Positions 1-9,388 of a stretch of 64,000 nt of DNA are shown one piece after another. A model generated the notes under the pieces. It had not been told where the DNA came from. It ran no database searches and worked only from the letters and a program-made list of their open reading frames with translations. The translations under genes were made by a program, and so were the position numbers. The DNA comes from Melioribacter roseus P3M-2 (GTDB lineage: Bacteria > Bacteroidota > Ignavibacteria > Ignavibacteriales > Melioribacteraceae). Each line of letters begins with the position of its first letter. The stretch's first letter is position 1. Where the stretch lies: assembly GCF_000279145.1 (NCBI RefSeq), contig NC_018178.1, forward strand, positions 558,001-622,000, given 5' to 3'.

Positions 1-605
1 GTAAAGTCGGGCGTAATTTTCATATACATCGCGCCGAGATATTCGCCGTCCGGCACAAATGGAACGAGGATTTTGAAAGTCTTGTTGTTTTCGAGGATCG
101 AATAGATTGTTTCCGAGGCTCTAATTTCGTCTCTGTAACCGAGAAAGAGTTTAACAGCCTCCGAATGTCCGTTGGGGCCGGTCTCGTAGGGTTCGAGTTT
201 GTTCGTGAGAAACGCATAAAGTTTTTGACCGCTGTCGATAACATAAACGCGATGATTTTTAAGAAGAATTAGACTGATATCCTCCACGCTCTTTTGTATT
301 AATTGCTGTTTAAAGATAACGTTAAACGAGTATGTTATTTTCCTCTGATCGTATTCGGACATCGGTTTTTCCATAAAAAGATTTTCGTAGAGTAGTTCCA
401 TACTCGTCGTCGTAATGATAGCCAGCCGTTCGGCAGAATATTTTTGATACCAATCCTGAGTCTCGTTCAAAAAATCGCTCAACGAAGATTTTTGAACAAA
501 AGCCATTACAAGTTGAAAAATAATAAGCACAAACAGGAAGGCCGAAAGGTGCCTTATTTCGAATCTGTATTTGGAAAATTTATTTTTTAATTTTTGCCGT
601 ACCAT
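1..605 (-). CDS. Membrane sensor protein, N-terminal part (cut by window edge)
   Basis: Reading the minus strand from an ATG at 605 gives an open frame of 201 codons that runs off the left edge. The first 20 residues are basic, residues 21-37 form one hydrophobic membrane segment (AFLFVLIIFQLVMAFV), and the rest is a soluble, probably periplasmic, region ending near LGAMYMKITPDF, a style seen in Cache-like sensor domains. Length and order suggest the sensor part of a histidine kinase or cyclase, but the output domain lies outside the window, so the class is inferred. It starts 9 bases after the stop of the solute-binding protein, so the two are probably cotranscribed and may work as binding protein and sensor. 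Confidence 0.6.
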   Translation of the reverse strand, partial: MVRQKLKNKFSKYRFEIRHLSAFLFVLIIFQLVMAFVQKSSLSDFLNETQDWYQKYSAERLAIITTTSMELLYENLFMEKPMSEYDQRKITYSFNVIFKQQLIQKSVEDISLILLKNHRVYVIDSGQKLYAFLTNKLEPYETGPNGHSEAVKLFLGYRDEIRASETIYSILENNKTFKILVPFVPDGEYLGAMYMKITPDF

Positions 606-614
606 AAACTTTAC

Positions 615-1937
615 TCATCGCTCCTGCAAAATATTTTTTTCAAGTTGAATAGCGTTCGTGGCTTTGTTCAACGCTTCTTTTACGGACAAACGTCTTTTCA
701 AAGCCTCGTCGATATAGTACGACATTATTTTGGAAAATCTCGTATAGTCGGGATGCGCAGGTCTGTGCTTAGCAGTTTTCAGATATTCTTTTATTTTGGG
801 AATTTCAGGGTACTTGTTCAAATAGACGGAATCTTCGTAAAATCTTTTAACTACCGGGTAATGTCCGCTCAATTTATAGAAAATTTCCTGGGCTTCGTCG
901 CTCAATAGAAATTTCAGGAAATCGATTGTTTCTTTCTTCTTGGTAGAAAATTTGGATACCATCAAATCCCAGCCGCCTACTACCGAGGTAGGGACGCCGT
1001 CTTTGAAATACGGTATCCACATTTTCTTCAATCTCGATTGTTTCTCTTTGTCGAAAGGTTCATTAATAAAATCCATGTCGTATGTAGGCCAGCCGTGTAT
1101 TACCAAGCCGTCATTGTTAATGAAATATTCGTAGCTCGATATCTCCGTAAATTTAGTTACAACGGGCGGAGTCGCTTTATACTTATAAATAAGGTCGACC
1201 ATAAATTGCAAAGCTTTTTCGGCTTCCGGTCTGTCCAGATTAAAGCCGTATTGTTGAAAATAATTCGGATTGAGGCTCAAAAGGAATTCCATAAAGTTAC
1301 ATATCATACCTTCGTAATCGGCGGCGGGAAAGATGTAAAACGGTTTGTCGCCTTTGTAGAGTTTTCTGTAGCTTAAAAAATCTTCCCAGGTAATATTGGC
1401 GCTGTCGAGCTTTTCAATCAACTCTTTGCCTTTTGGGAGCGTTTCGACCAAATCTTCTCTGTAATAACAAATACTGTTTACCAGTACAAGCGGCGCCGCG
1501 ACCAATTCGCCGTTGAAATAACACGACTCCACCGCTAGAGGCAGAAGTCGTTTTTTTTCTTCTTCCGTAAGATACTTATCGAGCGACTCGCCCCATTTGG
1601 CAAATCTTTGCACCCATATAATATCAACCGCAAAAAGATCAATCCCGTCGCCAGTGCCCCGGAGCGAACGCGCCAGCACTTCCTTTCTTTCATTCGTGCT
1701 AAAATCGAAATTGGGAAAGTCTATCGGTATTACGCGCACTTTCCCTTTATTTCTGTCGTTATAGATTTCAATCAATTTTTTGTGGGCTGCGGTAATTCTG
1801 TCGGCAAAATAAATTTCAACGACTTTGTCGCCTTCGCTCCGGTAAAAGAAAAAGTTAATCGCATAATAAGCGAAGAAGGCGACAATTAGAATGCCGAGCG
1901 CCCATTTGAATTTAGAATTCATATATAATCTGTTCAA
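615..1937 (-). CDS. Membrane-anchored extracellular solute-binding protein (family 1)
   Basis: A 440-residue protein with the overall pattern of sugar ABC-type binding proteins: an N-terminal lobe beginning VVEIYFADRITAAHKKLIEIYND, a hinge region, and the GGWDLMVSKFSTKKKETIDFL stretch typical of family 1 proteins. It lacks a lipobox and a cleavage site; residues 12-30 are an uncleaved hydrophobic anchor (WALGILIVAFFAYYAINFFF), so it probably stays tethered in the inner membrane facing the periplasm. An alternative start lies at residue 6. No permease or ATPase gene is next to it; instead it sits between the mannan hydrolases and a membrane sensor. That favours ligand sensing over transport, which is an inference. 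Confidence 0.75.
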   Translation of the reverse strand: MNRLYMNSKFKWALGILIVAFFAYYAINFFFYRSEGDKVVEIYFADRITAAHKKLIEIYNDRNKGKVRVIPIDFPNFDFSTNERKEVLARSLRGTGDGIDLFAVDIIWVQRFAKWGESLDKYLTEEEKKRLLPLAVESCYFNGELVAAPLVLVNSICYYREDLVETLPKGKELIEKLDSANITWEDFLSYRKLYKGDKPFYIFPAADYEGMICNFMEFLLSLNPNYFQQYGFNLDRPEAEKALQFMVDLIYKYKATPPVVTKFTEISSYEYFINNDGLVIHGWPTYDMDFINEPFDKEKQSRLKKMWIPYFKDGVPTSVVGGWDLMVSKFSTKKKETIDFLKFLLSDEAQEIFYKLSGHYPVVKRFYEDSVYLNKYPEIPKIKEYLKTAKHRPAHPDYTRFSKIMSYYIDEALKRRLSVKEALNKATNAIQLEKNILQER

Positions 1938-1981
1938 TTCGGTTTGTCAAAATAACAAACGCAATTTTATTATTCATTGCA

Positions 1982-3040
1982 TTATTTTTTCCCTTCCATT
2001 ACCGCTTTATAAAATTTACCGCTGTCGGTAAGTTTATAAGTATCCCACGATTCGAACATCTTCGGATGCCATTCCGGATCGAACACCCACCAGACCCAGC
2101 TTATGCCTTTTGATTCGAGATAGTTTACAATCGCCTCTCCGTATTCGCCGTTAGAATCGACAGATTCGTCGCCCATAGTAAATCCGATCTCAGTTGCAAT
2201 TATCGGATACTTCTGAGCGGCGAAACCGAAATTTTCTTCCCATTTCGGTTCCCACGGTTTTGTTCGTTTATGAGGATAAGGATGCGTAACGTAAGCGATA
2301 TTTTCAGCTTTTACGGGTTCAATTAGCAATGGCGTGAGATCATAAGCCCAGTCGAATCCTGCTACGAGCGGAATCGTTTCGTTATCGTAGGCTCTTATTA
2401 GAGTTATCATTTTTTCATTCAGCTCTCTCCATTCCGTCCACGACATTGAACCAAGTTGATTAAAATAGAGCGTCGGCTCGTTGAAGAGTTCATAAAAAGC
2501 CACAGTATTATTTCCGGCGTATCTTTTTGCTATTGTGCGCCAGAATTCGAACGTTTCTTTTTTGGTAGTTTCATACATCGGATCCTGGAACAATTCCATG
2601 CCGAGATTACCTATTGTATGCCAATCGATTATAATATACATGCCGAGTTCCGTACACCATTCTACAGCCTGATCGAGCAGCTTCAAATAATTTTCCGCGC
2701 CTCTTTCGCGCCATGCAATCGGATGCACCGGTACGCGCACGATCATCGTACCGAGTTCTTTCACTTTTTCAAAGTGCTTCTTATTCCAATGACCTTGATT
2801 TTCAATCTTATCTGGGTCGGAAATCGAAACGCCTCTAAACAATACCGTATCTCCGTTCTCATCCACAAATCGATTCCCCATTACTTTAATAAGAGGAAGT
2901 TTCTTCTCATTAGGCGACTCGAACGTTTCTCTCAAATAGGAATCGTGCCACCATGCGTGATATTTTGTCTCCTGAGCGTTTGTAAAATTGATTCGACTTG
3001 CAAACAGAAACAAAACGATTAACTTAATTATGTTTTTCAT
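1982..3040 (-). CDS. Secreted GH5 family glycoside hydrolase (endo-mannanase/glucanase type)
   Basis: 352 residues with a signal peptide (1-22, ending TNAQ) and one (beta/alpha)8 catalytic domain of glycoside hydrolase family 5. The acid/base is E188 in the ELFNEP motif, the nucleophile is E284 in IATEIGF, and the conserved histidine and tyrosine are in THPYPH (253-255). The LFRGVSISDP start and IIIDWH strand are also family hallmarks. GH5 members act on beta-1,4 glucans or mannans; the locus argues for mannan or mixed substrates. A ribosome binding site (AGAAGGA) precedes the ATG. It lies 14 bases behind the acetylesterase gene and leads into the solute-binding protein gene, so all are likely one operon. 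Confidence 0.88.
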   Translation of the reverse strand: MKNIIKLIVLFLFASRINFTNAQETKYHAWWHDSYLRETFESPNEKKLPLIKVMGNRFVDENGDTVLFRGVSISDPDKIENQGHWNKKHFEKVKELGTMIVRVPVHPIAWRERGAENYLKLLDQAVEWCTELGMYIIIDWHTIGNLGMELFQDPMYETTKKETFEFWRTIAKRYAGNNTVAFYELFNEPTLYFNQLGSMSWTEWRELNEKMITLIRAYDNETIPLVAGFDWAYDLTPLLIEPVKAENIAYVTHPYPHKRTKPWEPKWEENFGFAAQKYPIIATEIGFTMGDESVDSNGEYGEAIVNYLESKGISWVWWVFDPEWHPKMFESWDTYKLTDSGKFYKAVMEGKK

Positions 3041-3054
3041 TTTTATATCCTTCT

Positions 3055-5064
3055 TTAATCCCAGTTGTCTGTTCTGAATGAAGAAGCAGGAAGTCCCGCC
3101 TTATTAAAAAGCGTGCCTTCCGAGATGTTATCCCAGCAATAACGAACGGCTGCCGGGTTCTCTACGCTATCGGAAAAGACAATTAATTTATCGTCTTTAA
3201 TTTCCACTTTTGCTTTTTTAAATACTTTGTCGTTTCCCGCAATAAGGAAATTGTTGTCTCCGTCGATTTCTTTGACTACCAAACCGCCGTCTGTATAATC
3301 GAAAGTAAGGATTATTTTATTGCCTTCGATTTTCATCGATTTATAGATGGGACCCGAAAAATCGATTTTCTTGCCGTAATCTTTAGCCAATGCCCATCTT
3401 GCAAGGCGTTCGCCCACGTCTTTTTTGTTTGCCGGATGAATATTATTCGGATTGCCGATGTCGAGAGTAACCGACATACCTGTATTCGGAACCGAAAGCG
3501 TCATAAGCTGAGCTTCTCTCAATTTTTGCGATTCCACATTGGGACCGTAGTTATAAGGCGCAATTTGAACATAATAAAACGCGAAATCGCCCAGCCCCCA
3601 TTCTTCTCTCCAATTTTTAATCATTAGCGGAAAGAGCTTTTTATACAATTCCGGATTTCCCGTATTCGATTCGCCTTGATACCAGATGGCTCCTTTTATA
3701 TTGTATGGAATCAGCGGAGCAATCATGCCGTTAAAAAGGAGCGTCGGAGTGAAAGCAGAATATTCAACCGACAATTTCGGACGTTTATAATATTCGGCAT
3801 TCTTAACGTCGAACAGATACAACTTGCCTCCGTAATATTCGGCGACGGGCAAATACTTCCATTCGCCTGCCAGAGAAACCGACTCGTTCGAATCAGTCGG
3901 GCGGAGTTTCATCTTTTCGGATGAACCCCATATTCCACCGCCGCCCTGTGTATCGACGACGCGGACGGCAACGGTGAGATTTTGATCCTTCGCCAGTTCA
4001 GCGGGTATTTTATAAATCCGGTCTGTTTGCCAGTAACCTCCTTCTTCGTAGCCGCCTATTTTCACTCCGTTAACGTAAGTTACGTCCATATCGTCTATCG
4101 GTCCGAGTTCCAGCGTCAGTTCTTTATTAATCCACTCGTTTTTGATTTTTATGTTTTTCCTGAACCAGACAACGCCGTCGAAGTTGCCCATTTCCGTCGA
4201 TTCCCATTTAACCGGCAGTTCCATAGTTTTCCAAGCCGAATCGTCGAAGCCGGGTTTAGCGCATTGAGAGTCGTTCAAATCGAGCCCTTTCCACGGAGTC
4301 GGCGATTTGATCGAATTGATATCGATAGTCGGTTTTTCGGCAAGCCAGGCTTTAAGCCGGTCGATTTCTTTACGGGCATTCTTCAGTTTTTCTACAATAT
4401 CTTTATATTCTTCGACCGTGGAAATATATTTGGCGCCCGTCCAGGCTTCAATAGGCGTGCCGCCCCAGCTCGAATGAATTAATCCTACCGGGATATTCAA
4501 TTCTTCATATAATTTTTTTCCGAAGAAATAAGCCGTGGCGCTAAACTTTGCCGCTGTTTCAGGATTCGATTCTTCCCAACGCCCCACGCAATCGAATTCC
4601 GGTTTTTCGGATATTGCTATTGTAACAGTAAAGAATCTTATATTTTTATTCGTTGCATTCGCAATAACTTCCTTGCTGTTGGCAACCGTATCTGTAGGAG
4701 GCCAGCCTTCGAGCGGCATTTCCATATTCGATTGTCCCGAGCAGAGCCACACCTCGCCGATTAATACATTCTTAAATTCGATTTCGGACTTACTGTCGGT
4801 AACTTTAAGCAAATAAGGACCTCCGGCAGAAGGCGTGATTAAATGCGCCATCCACTTTCCGTTTTGATCGGCTGTCGCTTTTGCCGATTCATTCCACGAA
4901 GCTTTAATAGTAATTTCGTCTCCCGGATTGCTCAAACCCCAAACGGCAACTTTCGAATTTTGCTGCAATACCATATTGTCCGAAAAAATCGAAGGCATTT
5001 TTAATCCTTTTCCATTTTCTGCAAATAACAGAGACGCTGCCAAAAAGAAGATTAAAATTCTCAT
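3055..5064 (-). CDS. Secreted SGNH carbohydrate acetylesterase (sialate O-acetylesterase-like)
   Basis: 669 residues with a signal peptide (1-15). The SGNH/SASA catalytic domain is split: the nucleophile S112 is in the block CSGQSNMEMPL, the WYQGESN block is near 461-467, and the catalytic histidine is H543 in NIHPANKKDVG. Between about 260 and 420 lies an inserted beta-sandwich like those in galactose-binding domains. Members remove O-acetyl groups from sugars; in this locus the natural target would be acetylated mannan, which is inferred from context. A strong site (AAGGGGGA) precedes the start. It is the first gene of a four-gene minus-strand operon and diverges from the epimerase gene across a 258-base regulatory space. 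Confidence 0.85.
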   Translation of the reverse strand: MRILIFFLAASLLFAENGKGLKMPSIFSDNMVLQQNSKVAVWGLSNPGDEITIKASWNESAKATADQNGKWMAHLITPSAGGPYLLKVTDSKSEIEFKNVLIGEVWLCSGQSNMEMPLEGWPPTDTVANSKEVIANATNKNIRFFTVTIAISEKPEFDCVGRWEESNPETAAKFSATAYFFGKKLYEELNIPVGLIHSSWGGTPIEAWTGAKYISTVEEYKDIVEKLKNARKEIDRLKAWLAEKPTIDINSIKSPTPWKGLDLNDSQCAKPGFDDSAWKTMELPVKWESTEMGNFDGVVWFRKNIKIKNEWINKELTLELGPIDDMDVTYVNGVKIGGYEEGGYWQTDRIYKIPAELAKDQNLTVAVRVVDTQGGGGIWGSSEKMKLRPTDSNESVSLAGEWKYLPVAEYYGGKLYLFDVKNAEYYKRPKLSVEYSAFTPTLLFNGMIAPLIPYNIKGAIWYQGESNTGNPELYKKLFPLMIKNWREEWGLGDFAFYYVQIAPYNYGPNVESQKLREAQLMTLSVPNTGMSVTLDIGNPNNIHPANKKDVGERLARWALAKDYGKKIDFSGPIYKSMKIEGNKIILTFDYTDGGLVVKEIDGDNNFLIAGNDKVFKKAKVEIKDDKLIVFSDSVENPAAVRYCWDNISEGTLFNKAGLPASSFRTDNWD

Positions 5065-5186
5065 AAATTTCCCCCTTATTAAAGAAAATAGTTGAAATAC
5101 ACCGTTTATTTCTATCTATTTATAGCAAAAACTACGCCTAAAGAATCAATTTTTTTATCGTCAAATTTAAGCGATCATTTACTCCC

Positions 5187-5207
5187 TTTTTATCATTTTG
5201 ATAAAAA
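5187..5207. promoter_or_regulatory. Palindromic operator candidate in the divergent mannan promoter region
   Basis: A perfect 21-base palindrome, TTTTTATCA-TTT-TGATAAAAA, lies in the 258-base space between the divergent acetylesterase (start 5064) and epimerase (start 5323) genes, 123 and 116 bases from the two start codons. A second half-site-like ATATCATT follows. The 15-base core TTATCA-N3-TGATAA recurs at 13999-14015, upstream of the other mannan operon. This looks like the binding site of one shared regulator. No DNA-binding regulator gene is visible in the window. Confidence 0.6.
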
Positions 5208-5322
5208 TATATCATTATTGTAAAAACAAATATAATTTTTGCGCCAATAACAAACGAAAAAAATAGCATAATATTTGCAATTAATAAGTTATCAGTCAAT
5301 TAAACGTTAAAGCGCAGAATAC

Positions 5323-6705
5323 ATGGGAATACTAAAAGACATGCTTAATGAATTTGAAAACAATTTAATCCATAAATGGTATCCTCTTGTTATCGACAAA
5401 CAGTACGGGGGTTACTTTACAAATCTGGCATACGACCTAAGTTTAATGCCCGAGCAGGAGAAAATGATCGTTACGCAGTCGCGCCACATGTGGACGACCT
5501 CAAAGGCGGCAAAATTCTTGAACAACGACATGTTGTACGAATCGGCTCTGCACGGTTTGAATTTCCTGAAAAATCAAATGTGGGACGAGCGTTACGGCGG
5601 CTTTTACCAGATCCGGAACAGAGAAGGTAAAGTATCCGACGTGGAAGGTTGGTTAGAAGAAAAAAGAACTTACGGCAATGCATTCGCAATTTACGGTTTA
5701 TCGGCTTTGTATGAACTCACGAAAAACAACGACGCGCTCGAACTTGCAATCGAAACATTTAACTGGCTGGAAGAGCGCGCTTACGACCCTCTTTACAAAG
5801 GCTATTTTCAATTTTTAACTCGCGAAGGCAAACCGTTCGGTAAAAACGATTCGCACAAAACAAATGCCACCGACGCAGTGGAAGCGGGATATAAGGATCA
5901 GAATTCGTCGATACATCTGCTGGAAGCCTTTACCGAGCTTTATGGAGTATGGCGGGACAATAAAGTACGCGAAAGGCTCGAAGAATTGTTGGTTTTGATA
6001 AGAGATAAGATTACTCACCCGAAAGGATATTTGCAATTGTTTTTTGAACGCGACTGGACCCCCGTTTCTTTCAGATACGCCTCGCCCGAAATACGAGACG
6101 CAAATTACCGCCTTGACCATGTATCGTTCGGACACGATTACGAAACGGCGTTTCTGATGCTCGAAGCTTCTTATAAACTCGGTTTGAAAAACGACACCGC
6201 CACTTTATACACGGCTAAAAAAATGCTCGACCATGCAATCGAAAACGGATGGGATAATTCGAGCGCAGGATTCTTCGACGAAGGCTATTACTACTCCGAA
6301 GAAGGCGAATGCAAAATTATCAAGCATACAAAAAACTGGTGGGCGCAGGCTGAAGCTTTGAATGCGCTATTACTCTTTTCCAAAATTTTTCCGAATGAAA
6401 AACGTTACTATAAGCTATTCCTTCAAGAATGGGATTATATAAAAAAATATCTGATAGACCATGAACACGGTGACTGGTATTGGGGAAGTCTGGAAAAAGA
6501 GGCTCACTACAAAACCGCTCCCAAAGGGACAATCTGGAAAGCGACTTATCATAACGGCAGAGCTTTAATGAATTGTATTCTTATGCTTTCCGACGAAGAT
6601 TCGGAATTATTTCAGAGCAACGAAAAATTCAGAGAGCTTAAATCCGAATTTGACGATTTTATAGGCCATTGGCAAAAAACCTCAGTGCAAGCCGTAGAAA
6701 AATAA
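5323..6705 (+). CDS. AGE-family cellobiose/mannobiose 2-epimerase
   Basis: 460 residues without signal peptide, so cytoplasmic. It has the (alpha/alpha)6-barrel pattern of the N-acylglucosamine 2-epimerase family, with the landmarks RHMWTTSKAA (res 54-63), the GGF/GGY repeats, HKTNATDAVEAGY in mid-protein, and WWAQAEALNAL and YHNGRALMN near the end. The family converts beta-1,4-linked disaccharides at the reducing end; with a mannosylglucose phosphorylase beside it, the likely reaction is mannobiose to mannosyl-glucose. It is somewhat longer than typical members (about 390-420). No clear ribosome binding site precedes the ATG. It converges with the GH130 gene over a shared hairpin. Confidence 0.87.
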   Translation: MGILKDMLNEFENNLIHKWYPLVIDKQYGGYFTNLAYDLSLMPEQEKMIVTQSRHMWTTSKAAKFLNNDMLYESALHGLNFLKNQMWDERYGGFYQIRNREGKVSDVEGWLEEKRTYGNAFAIYGLSALYELTKNNDALELAIETFNWLEERAYDPLYKGYFQFLTREGKPFGKNDSHKTNATDAVEAGYKDQNSSIHLLEAFTELYGVWRDNKVRERLEELLVLIRDKITHPKGYLQLFFERDWTPVSFRYASPEIRDANYRLDHVSFGHDYETAFLMLEASYKLGLKNDTATLYTAKKMLDHAIENGWDNSSAGFFDEGYYYSEEGECKIIKHTKNWWAQAEALNALLLFSKIFPNEKRYYKLFLQEWDYIKKYLIDHEHGDWYWGSLEKEAHYKTAPKGTIWKATYHNGRALMNCILMLSDEDSELFQSNEKFRELKSEFDDFIGHWQKTSVQAVEK

Positions 6706-6745
6706 TAAGCCATGCTAAACGGATATTTCAAATTAGCATGGCTTA
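6706..6745. terminator. Bidirectional hairpin between convergent epimerase and GH130 genes
   Basis: A perfect 13-base inverted repeat (TAAGCCATGCTAA and TTAGCATGGCTTA) begins right after the epimerase stop codon, with a 14-base loop. On the minus strand it is followed by a T-rich stretch (TTATTATTTTT), so it is the better terminator for the GH130 operon. It probably serves both genes. Confidence 0.75.
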
Positions 6746-6770
6746 CTAGGAGGCACAGAAGCTGAAAAAA

Positions 6771-7964
6771 TCAAATTTTTAGTTTTTTCATTATCTGCAG
6801 ATTTTTATCTATCAATTCATATCTCTGTCTGACGCATTCGGCGCTTCTCAAACCGTCTTCGGGAGTATTCATTACATAGTCGAGCAGTCTGTCGACGGTT
6901 GAATACGCCACGTGCATACGCGTGTCGGAAGAAGCGTAATAGATTAGTACGTCGCCGTTGTCTTTTTTAACCCAACCGTTGCTGAAGACGACATTCGAAA
7001 CGTCTCCTATTCTTTCTTCGCCTTTCGGAGCGATAAAATAACCGCCCGGTTTTGCAATTACCTTCGACGGGTCTTTTAAATCGGTCAAAAACAGATAAAG
7101 GACGTATCTGAGACCCGCAGCGGTATTTCTTACGCCGTGAGCCAATTGCAGCCAACCTTTTTCGGTTTTAATCGGAGCAGGTCCCAAACCGTTTTTTACT
7201 TCTTTAATTGTATGATATACTCTTTCGTCGATTATCTTCTCCTCTTCAATTACAGGATTTTCAATCGATTCGGTCAAACCCCATCCGATACCGCCGCCGG
7301 TTCCGGTAGTGATAAAACCGTCCTGAGGTCTGGTGTAAAAAGCATACTTCCCTTCAACGAACTCGGGATGCAAAACTACGTTTCTCTGCTGCGGAGATTT
7401 TGTTTTCAAATCCGGAAGTCTTTCCCAGTTAATCAAATCTTTCGTTCTGGCAATACCTGCCTGAGCAACCGCCGCCGAAGTATCTGTCGGCGGTGCGTCG
7501 GGGTCTTTTCGTTCGGTGCAGAAAATTCCGTAAATCCATCCGTCCTCGTGTTTAACCAATCGCATATCATAAACGTTTGTATCGGGATTGTCCGTCTCCG
7601 GCATTTTGACCGGGTAGTCCCAGAATTTGAAATTGTCAATACCGTTCGGCGATTCGGCGATGGCTATAAACGATTTTCTGTCGGCGCCTTCGACTCTGAC
7701 GGCTAACACTATTTTTCCGTTAAATTCCATTGCGCCCGCGTTAAATGCTGCGTTTATTCCCATTCTTTCCATTAAATAGGGATTCGTTTCGTAATTTAAG
7801 TCGAATCTCCAGAACAAAGGCGTATGTTCGGCAGTAAGTACGGGGTACTTATAACGATAAAAAACGCCGTTTGTTTTGGGCAGCCTCACGTTTTTTCTTT
7901 TTATCAGTTTATTGTGTTCTTCGAAAAGTTCTTTCAGTCTCTTATTAAACGCGCTTTTTGTCAT
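6771..7964 (-). CDS. GH130 4-O-beta-D-mannosyl-D-glucose phosphorylase
   Basis: 397 residues, cytoplasmic, five-bladed beta-propeller of family GH130. The catalytic aspartate is D133 in NVYDMRLV, and other family landmarks are the NPYLMER start of the fold, [23 protein letters not shown] and [12 protein letters not shown] near the C-terminus. The long N-terminal region (res 1-60) and these motifs match subfamily 1 enzymes, which phosphorolyse mannosyl-glucose to mannose-1-phosphate and glucose. That fits with the epimerase next door. A strong site (AGGAGA) lies before the ATG, 8 bases after the transporter stop, so it is the last gene of the transport/hydrolase operon. Confidence 0.9.
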   Translation of the reverse strand: MTKSAFNKRLKELFEEHNKLIKRKNVRLPKTNGVFYRYKYPVLTAEHTPLFWRFDLNYETNPYLMERMGINAAFNAGAMEFNGKIVLAVRVEGADRKSFIAIAESPNGIDNFKFWDYPVKMPETDNPDTNVYDMRLVKHEDGWIYGIFCTERKDPDAPPTDTSAAVAQAGIARTKDLINWERLPDLKTKSPQQRNVVLHPEFVEGKYAFYTRPQDGFITTGTGGGIGWGLTESIENPVIEEEKIIDERVYHTIKEVKNGLGPAPIKTEKGWLQLAHGVRNTAAGLRYVLYLFLTDLKDPSKVIAKPGGYFIAPKGEERIGDVSNVVFSNGWVKKDNGDVLIYYASSDTRMHVAYSTVDRLLDYVMNTPEDGLRSAECVRQRYELIDKNLQIMKKLKI

Positions 7965-7972
7965 ATTGTCTC

Positions 7973-9373
7973 CTAGTTATTGTTCCTTTTTTGTTCAAGT
8001 TCTGTTTCAATTTTTTTCATAAAATCTTCCGACAGGGGGTAAAAGAAAATAAACAGCGCAGCCAGCAGAGCTCCTCCGCCTGCAATAATACTGATTATCA
8101 AGCGAATGCCGAGCAACGATTCCGAAGTCTGCTCGATGTTAGCCTGGAATCCGAATAAAGCCAACAACCACCCGGTCAAAGCTCCGCCGAGAGTCCAGCC
8201 GAATTTTTGCGACATCGAAGACGACGAAAAGATCAATCCCGTCGCTCTCCTCCCGTTTTTCCATTCCGAATAGTCTGCAATATCCGCATACATCGACCAG
8301 ATCAAAGGCAGAACGATTCCCGCGCTTATACCGATCAATACATTTAGCAGAAAAATCGCAATTAGCTGATCCGGCTGCAAGAAATAGAGGAGCACACTGA
8401 GCAATGCCGACAGCAGCGCGGCATACATAAATGTTTTCTTTTTACCGATCAAAGACGAAACGGGCTTTGCAAGTATAACTCCGATAATATTCGTAGCCAG
8501 CCAGAGAGTCATATAAGCCGAGGCAAGCTCAGCCTGAGTAAAATTATAGCGGGCGCCGAATAGTTCGAGCGATTGGTCTTTGATAAAATATTTAAAGTAA
8601 TAAAGAATGGAGCCGTCGCGCAGAGAATTAAAAATGAGTATCGAAATTCCCGCAGCCAGCATTATAAACCACGGTCCGTTCTTTGATATGTCTTTCAAAT
8701 CATCCTTCAATGACGAATGCTTTACTTTGGCGGGTTTAAGTCGTTCTTTAGTGCCTGCAAAAGTCAAAAGGAAAAAGACTGCCGCAAGCGCCGCATAAAC
8801 TCCAACCGTCCATTGATATCCGCTTGCTGGATTTTCTTTTCCGCCGAAATATTCGACCAAATATGCGGCGGTTGACGTTACCAGAATGCCGCCCGAAAAA
8901 GCTCCTACAAATCTGAACGAAGCAAGCGAAGTTCTTTCCGCCGGGTCGTTTGTCATCACTCCCATTAAAGATGAATACGGAACATTAACGACCGTATAAA
9001 TCATCATCATCAATGTATAAGTTACATACGCATAAACTAATTTGCCCGAAGGGCTCAAATCCGGCGTGCTGAAAGTAATAATGCCGATAACAGCAAACGG
9101 CACGGCGCCGAAAAGCAAATACGGACGGAACTTGCCCCATCGCGTTTCAGTTCTGTCGCATATCACACCCATCATCGGATCGTTTATCGCGTCCCATATT
9201 CTCGTAACCAGAAACATCGTGCCCACCGCAGCGGCGGAGATTCCGAATATATCCGTATAAAAAAAGAGCAGGAACATCGAGAAAAGTTTCCAGAACATCG
9301 AGGATGCAAAATCACCGAAACCGTACGCTACTTTTTCTTTAAAAGGTATTTTAATGCCGTCACTAGTATTCAT
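7973..9373 (-). CDS. GPH-family sugar:cation symporter (major facilitator superfamily)
   Basis: 466 residues with about 12 membrane segments. It has the glycoside-pentoside-hexuronide family marks: [15 protein letters not shown] at the N-terminus, [15 protein letters not shown] with the cation-site aspartates, [10 protein letters not shown], and the second-half block [19 protein letters not shown]. Members import oligosaccharides with sodium or protons. Between a second transporter and GH130, it most likely takes up mannobiose or larger manno-oligosaccharides. Spacing to both neighbours is under 20 bases. Confidence 0.88.
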   Translation of the reverse strand: MNTSDGIKIPFKEKVAYGFGDFASSMFWKLFSMFLLFFYTDIFGISAAAVGTMFLVTRIWDAINDPMMGVICDRTETRWGKFRPYLLFGAVPFAVIGIITFSTPDLSPSGKLVYAYVTYTLMMMIYTVVNVPYSSLMGVMTNDPAERTSLASFRFVGAFSGGILVTSTAAYLVEYFGGKENPASGYQWTVGVYAALAAVFFLLTFAGTKERLKPAKVKHSSLKDDLKDISKNGPWFIMLAAGISILIFNSLRDGSILYYFKYFIKDQSLELFGARYNFTQAELASAYMTLWLATNIIGVILAKPVSSLIGKKKTFMYAALLSALLSVLLYFLQPDQLIAIFLLNVLIGISAGIVLPLIWSMYADIADYSEWKNGRRATGLIFSSSSMSQKFGWTLGGALTGWLLALFGFQANIEQTSESLLGIRLIISIIAGGGALLAALFIFFYPLSEDFMKKIETELEQKRNNN

Positions 9374-9388
9374 ATTTCTCCCGGTCTG

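Noticed and set aside
20-244. 74-codon frame on the minus strand at the left edge
   Set aside because: It is a shadow frame inside the membrane sensor, which stays open in another frame over the whole 605 bases.
6771-7964. Beta-1,2-mannobiose phosphorylase for the first GH130
   Set aside because: Length, N-terminal region and the adjacent 2-epimerase fit mannosylglucose phosphorylase better.
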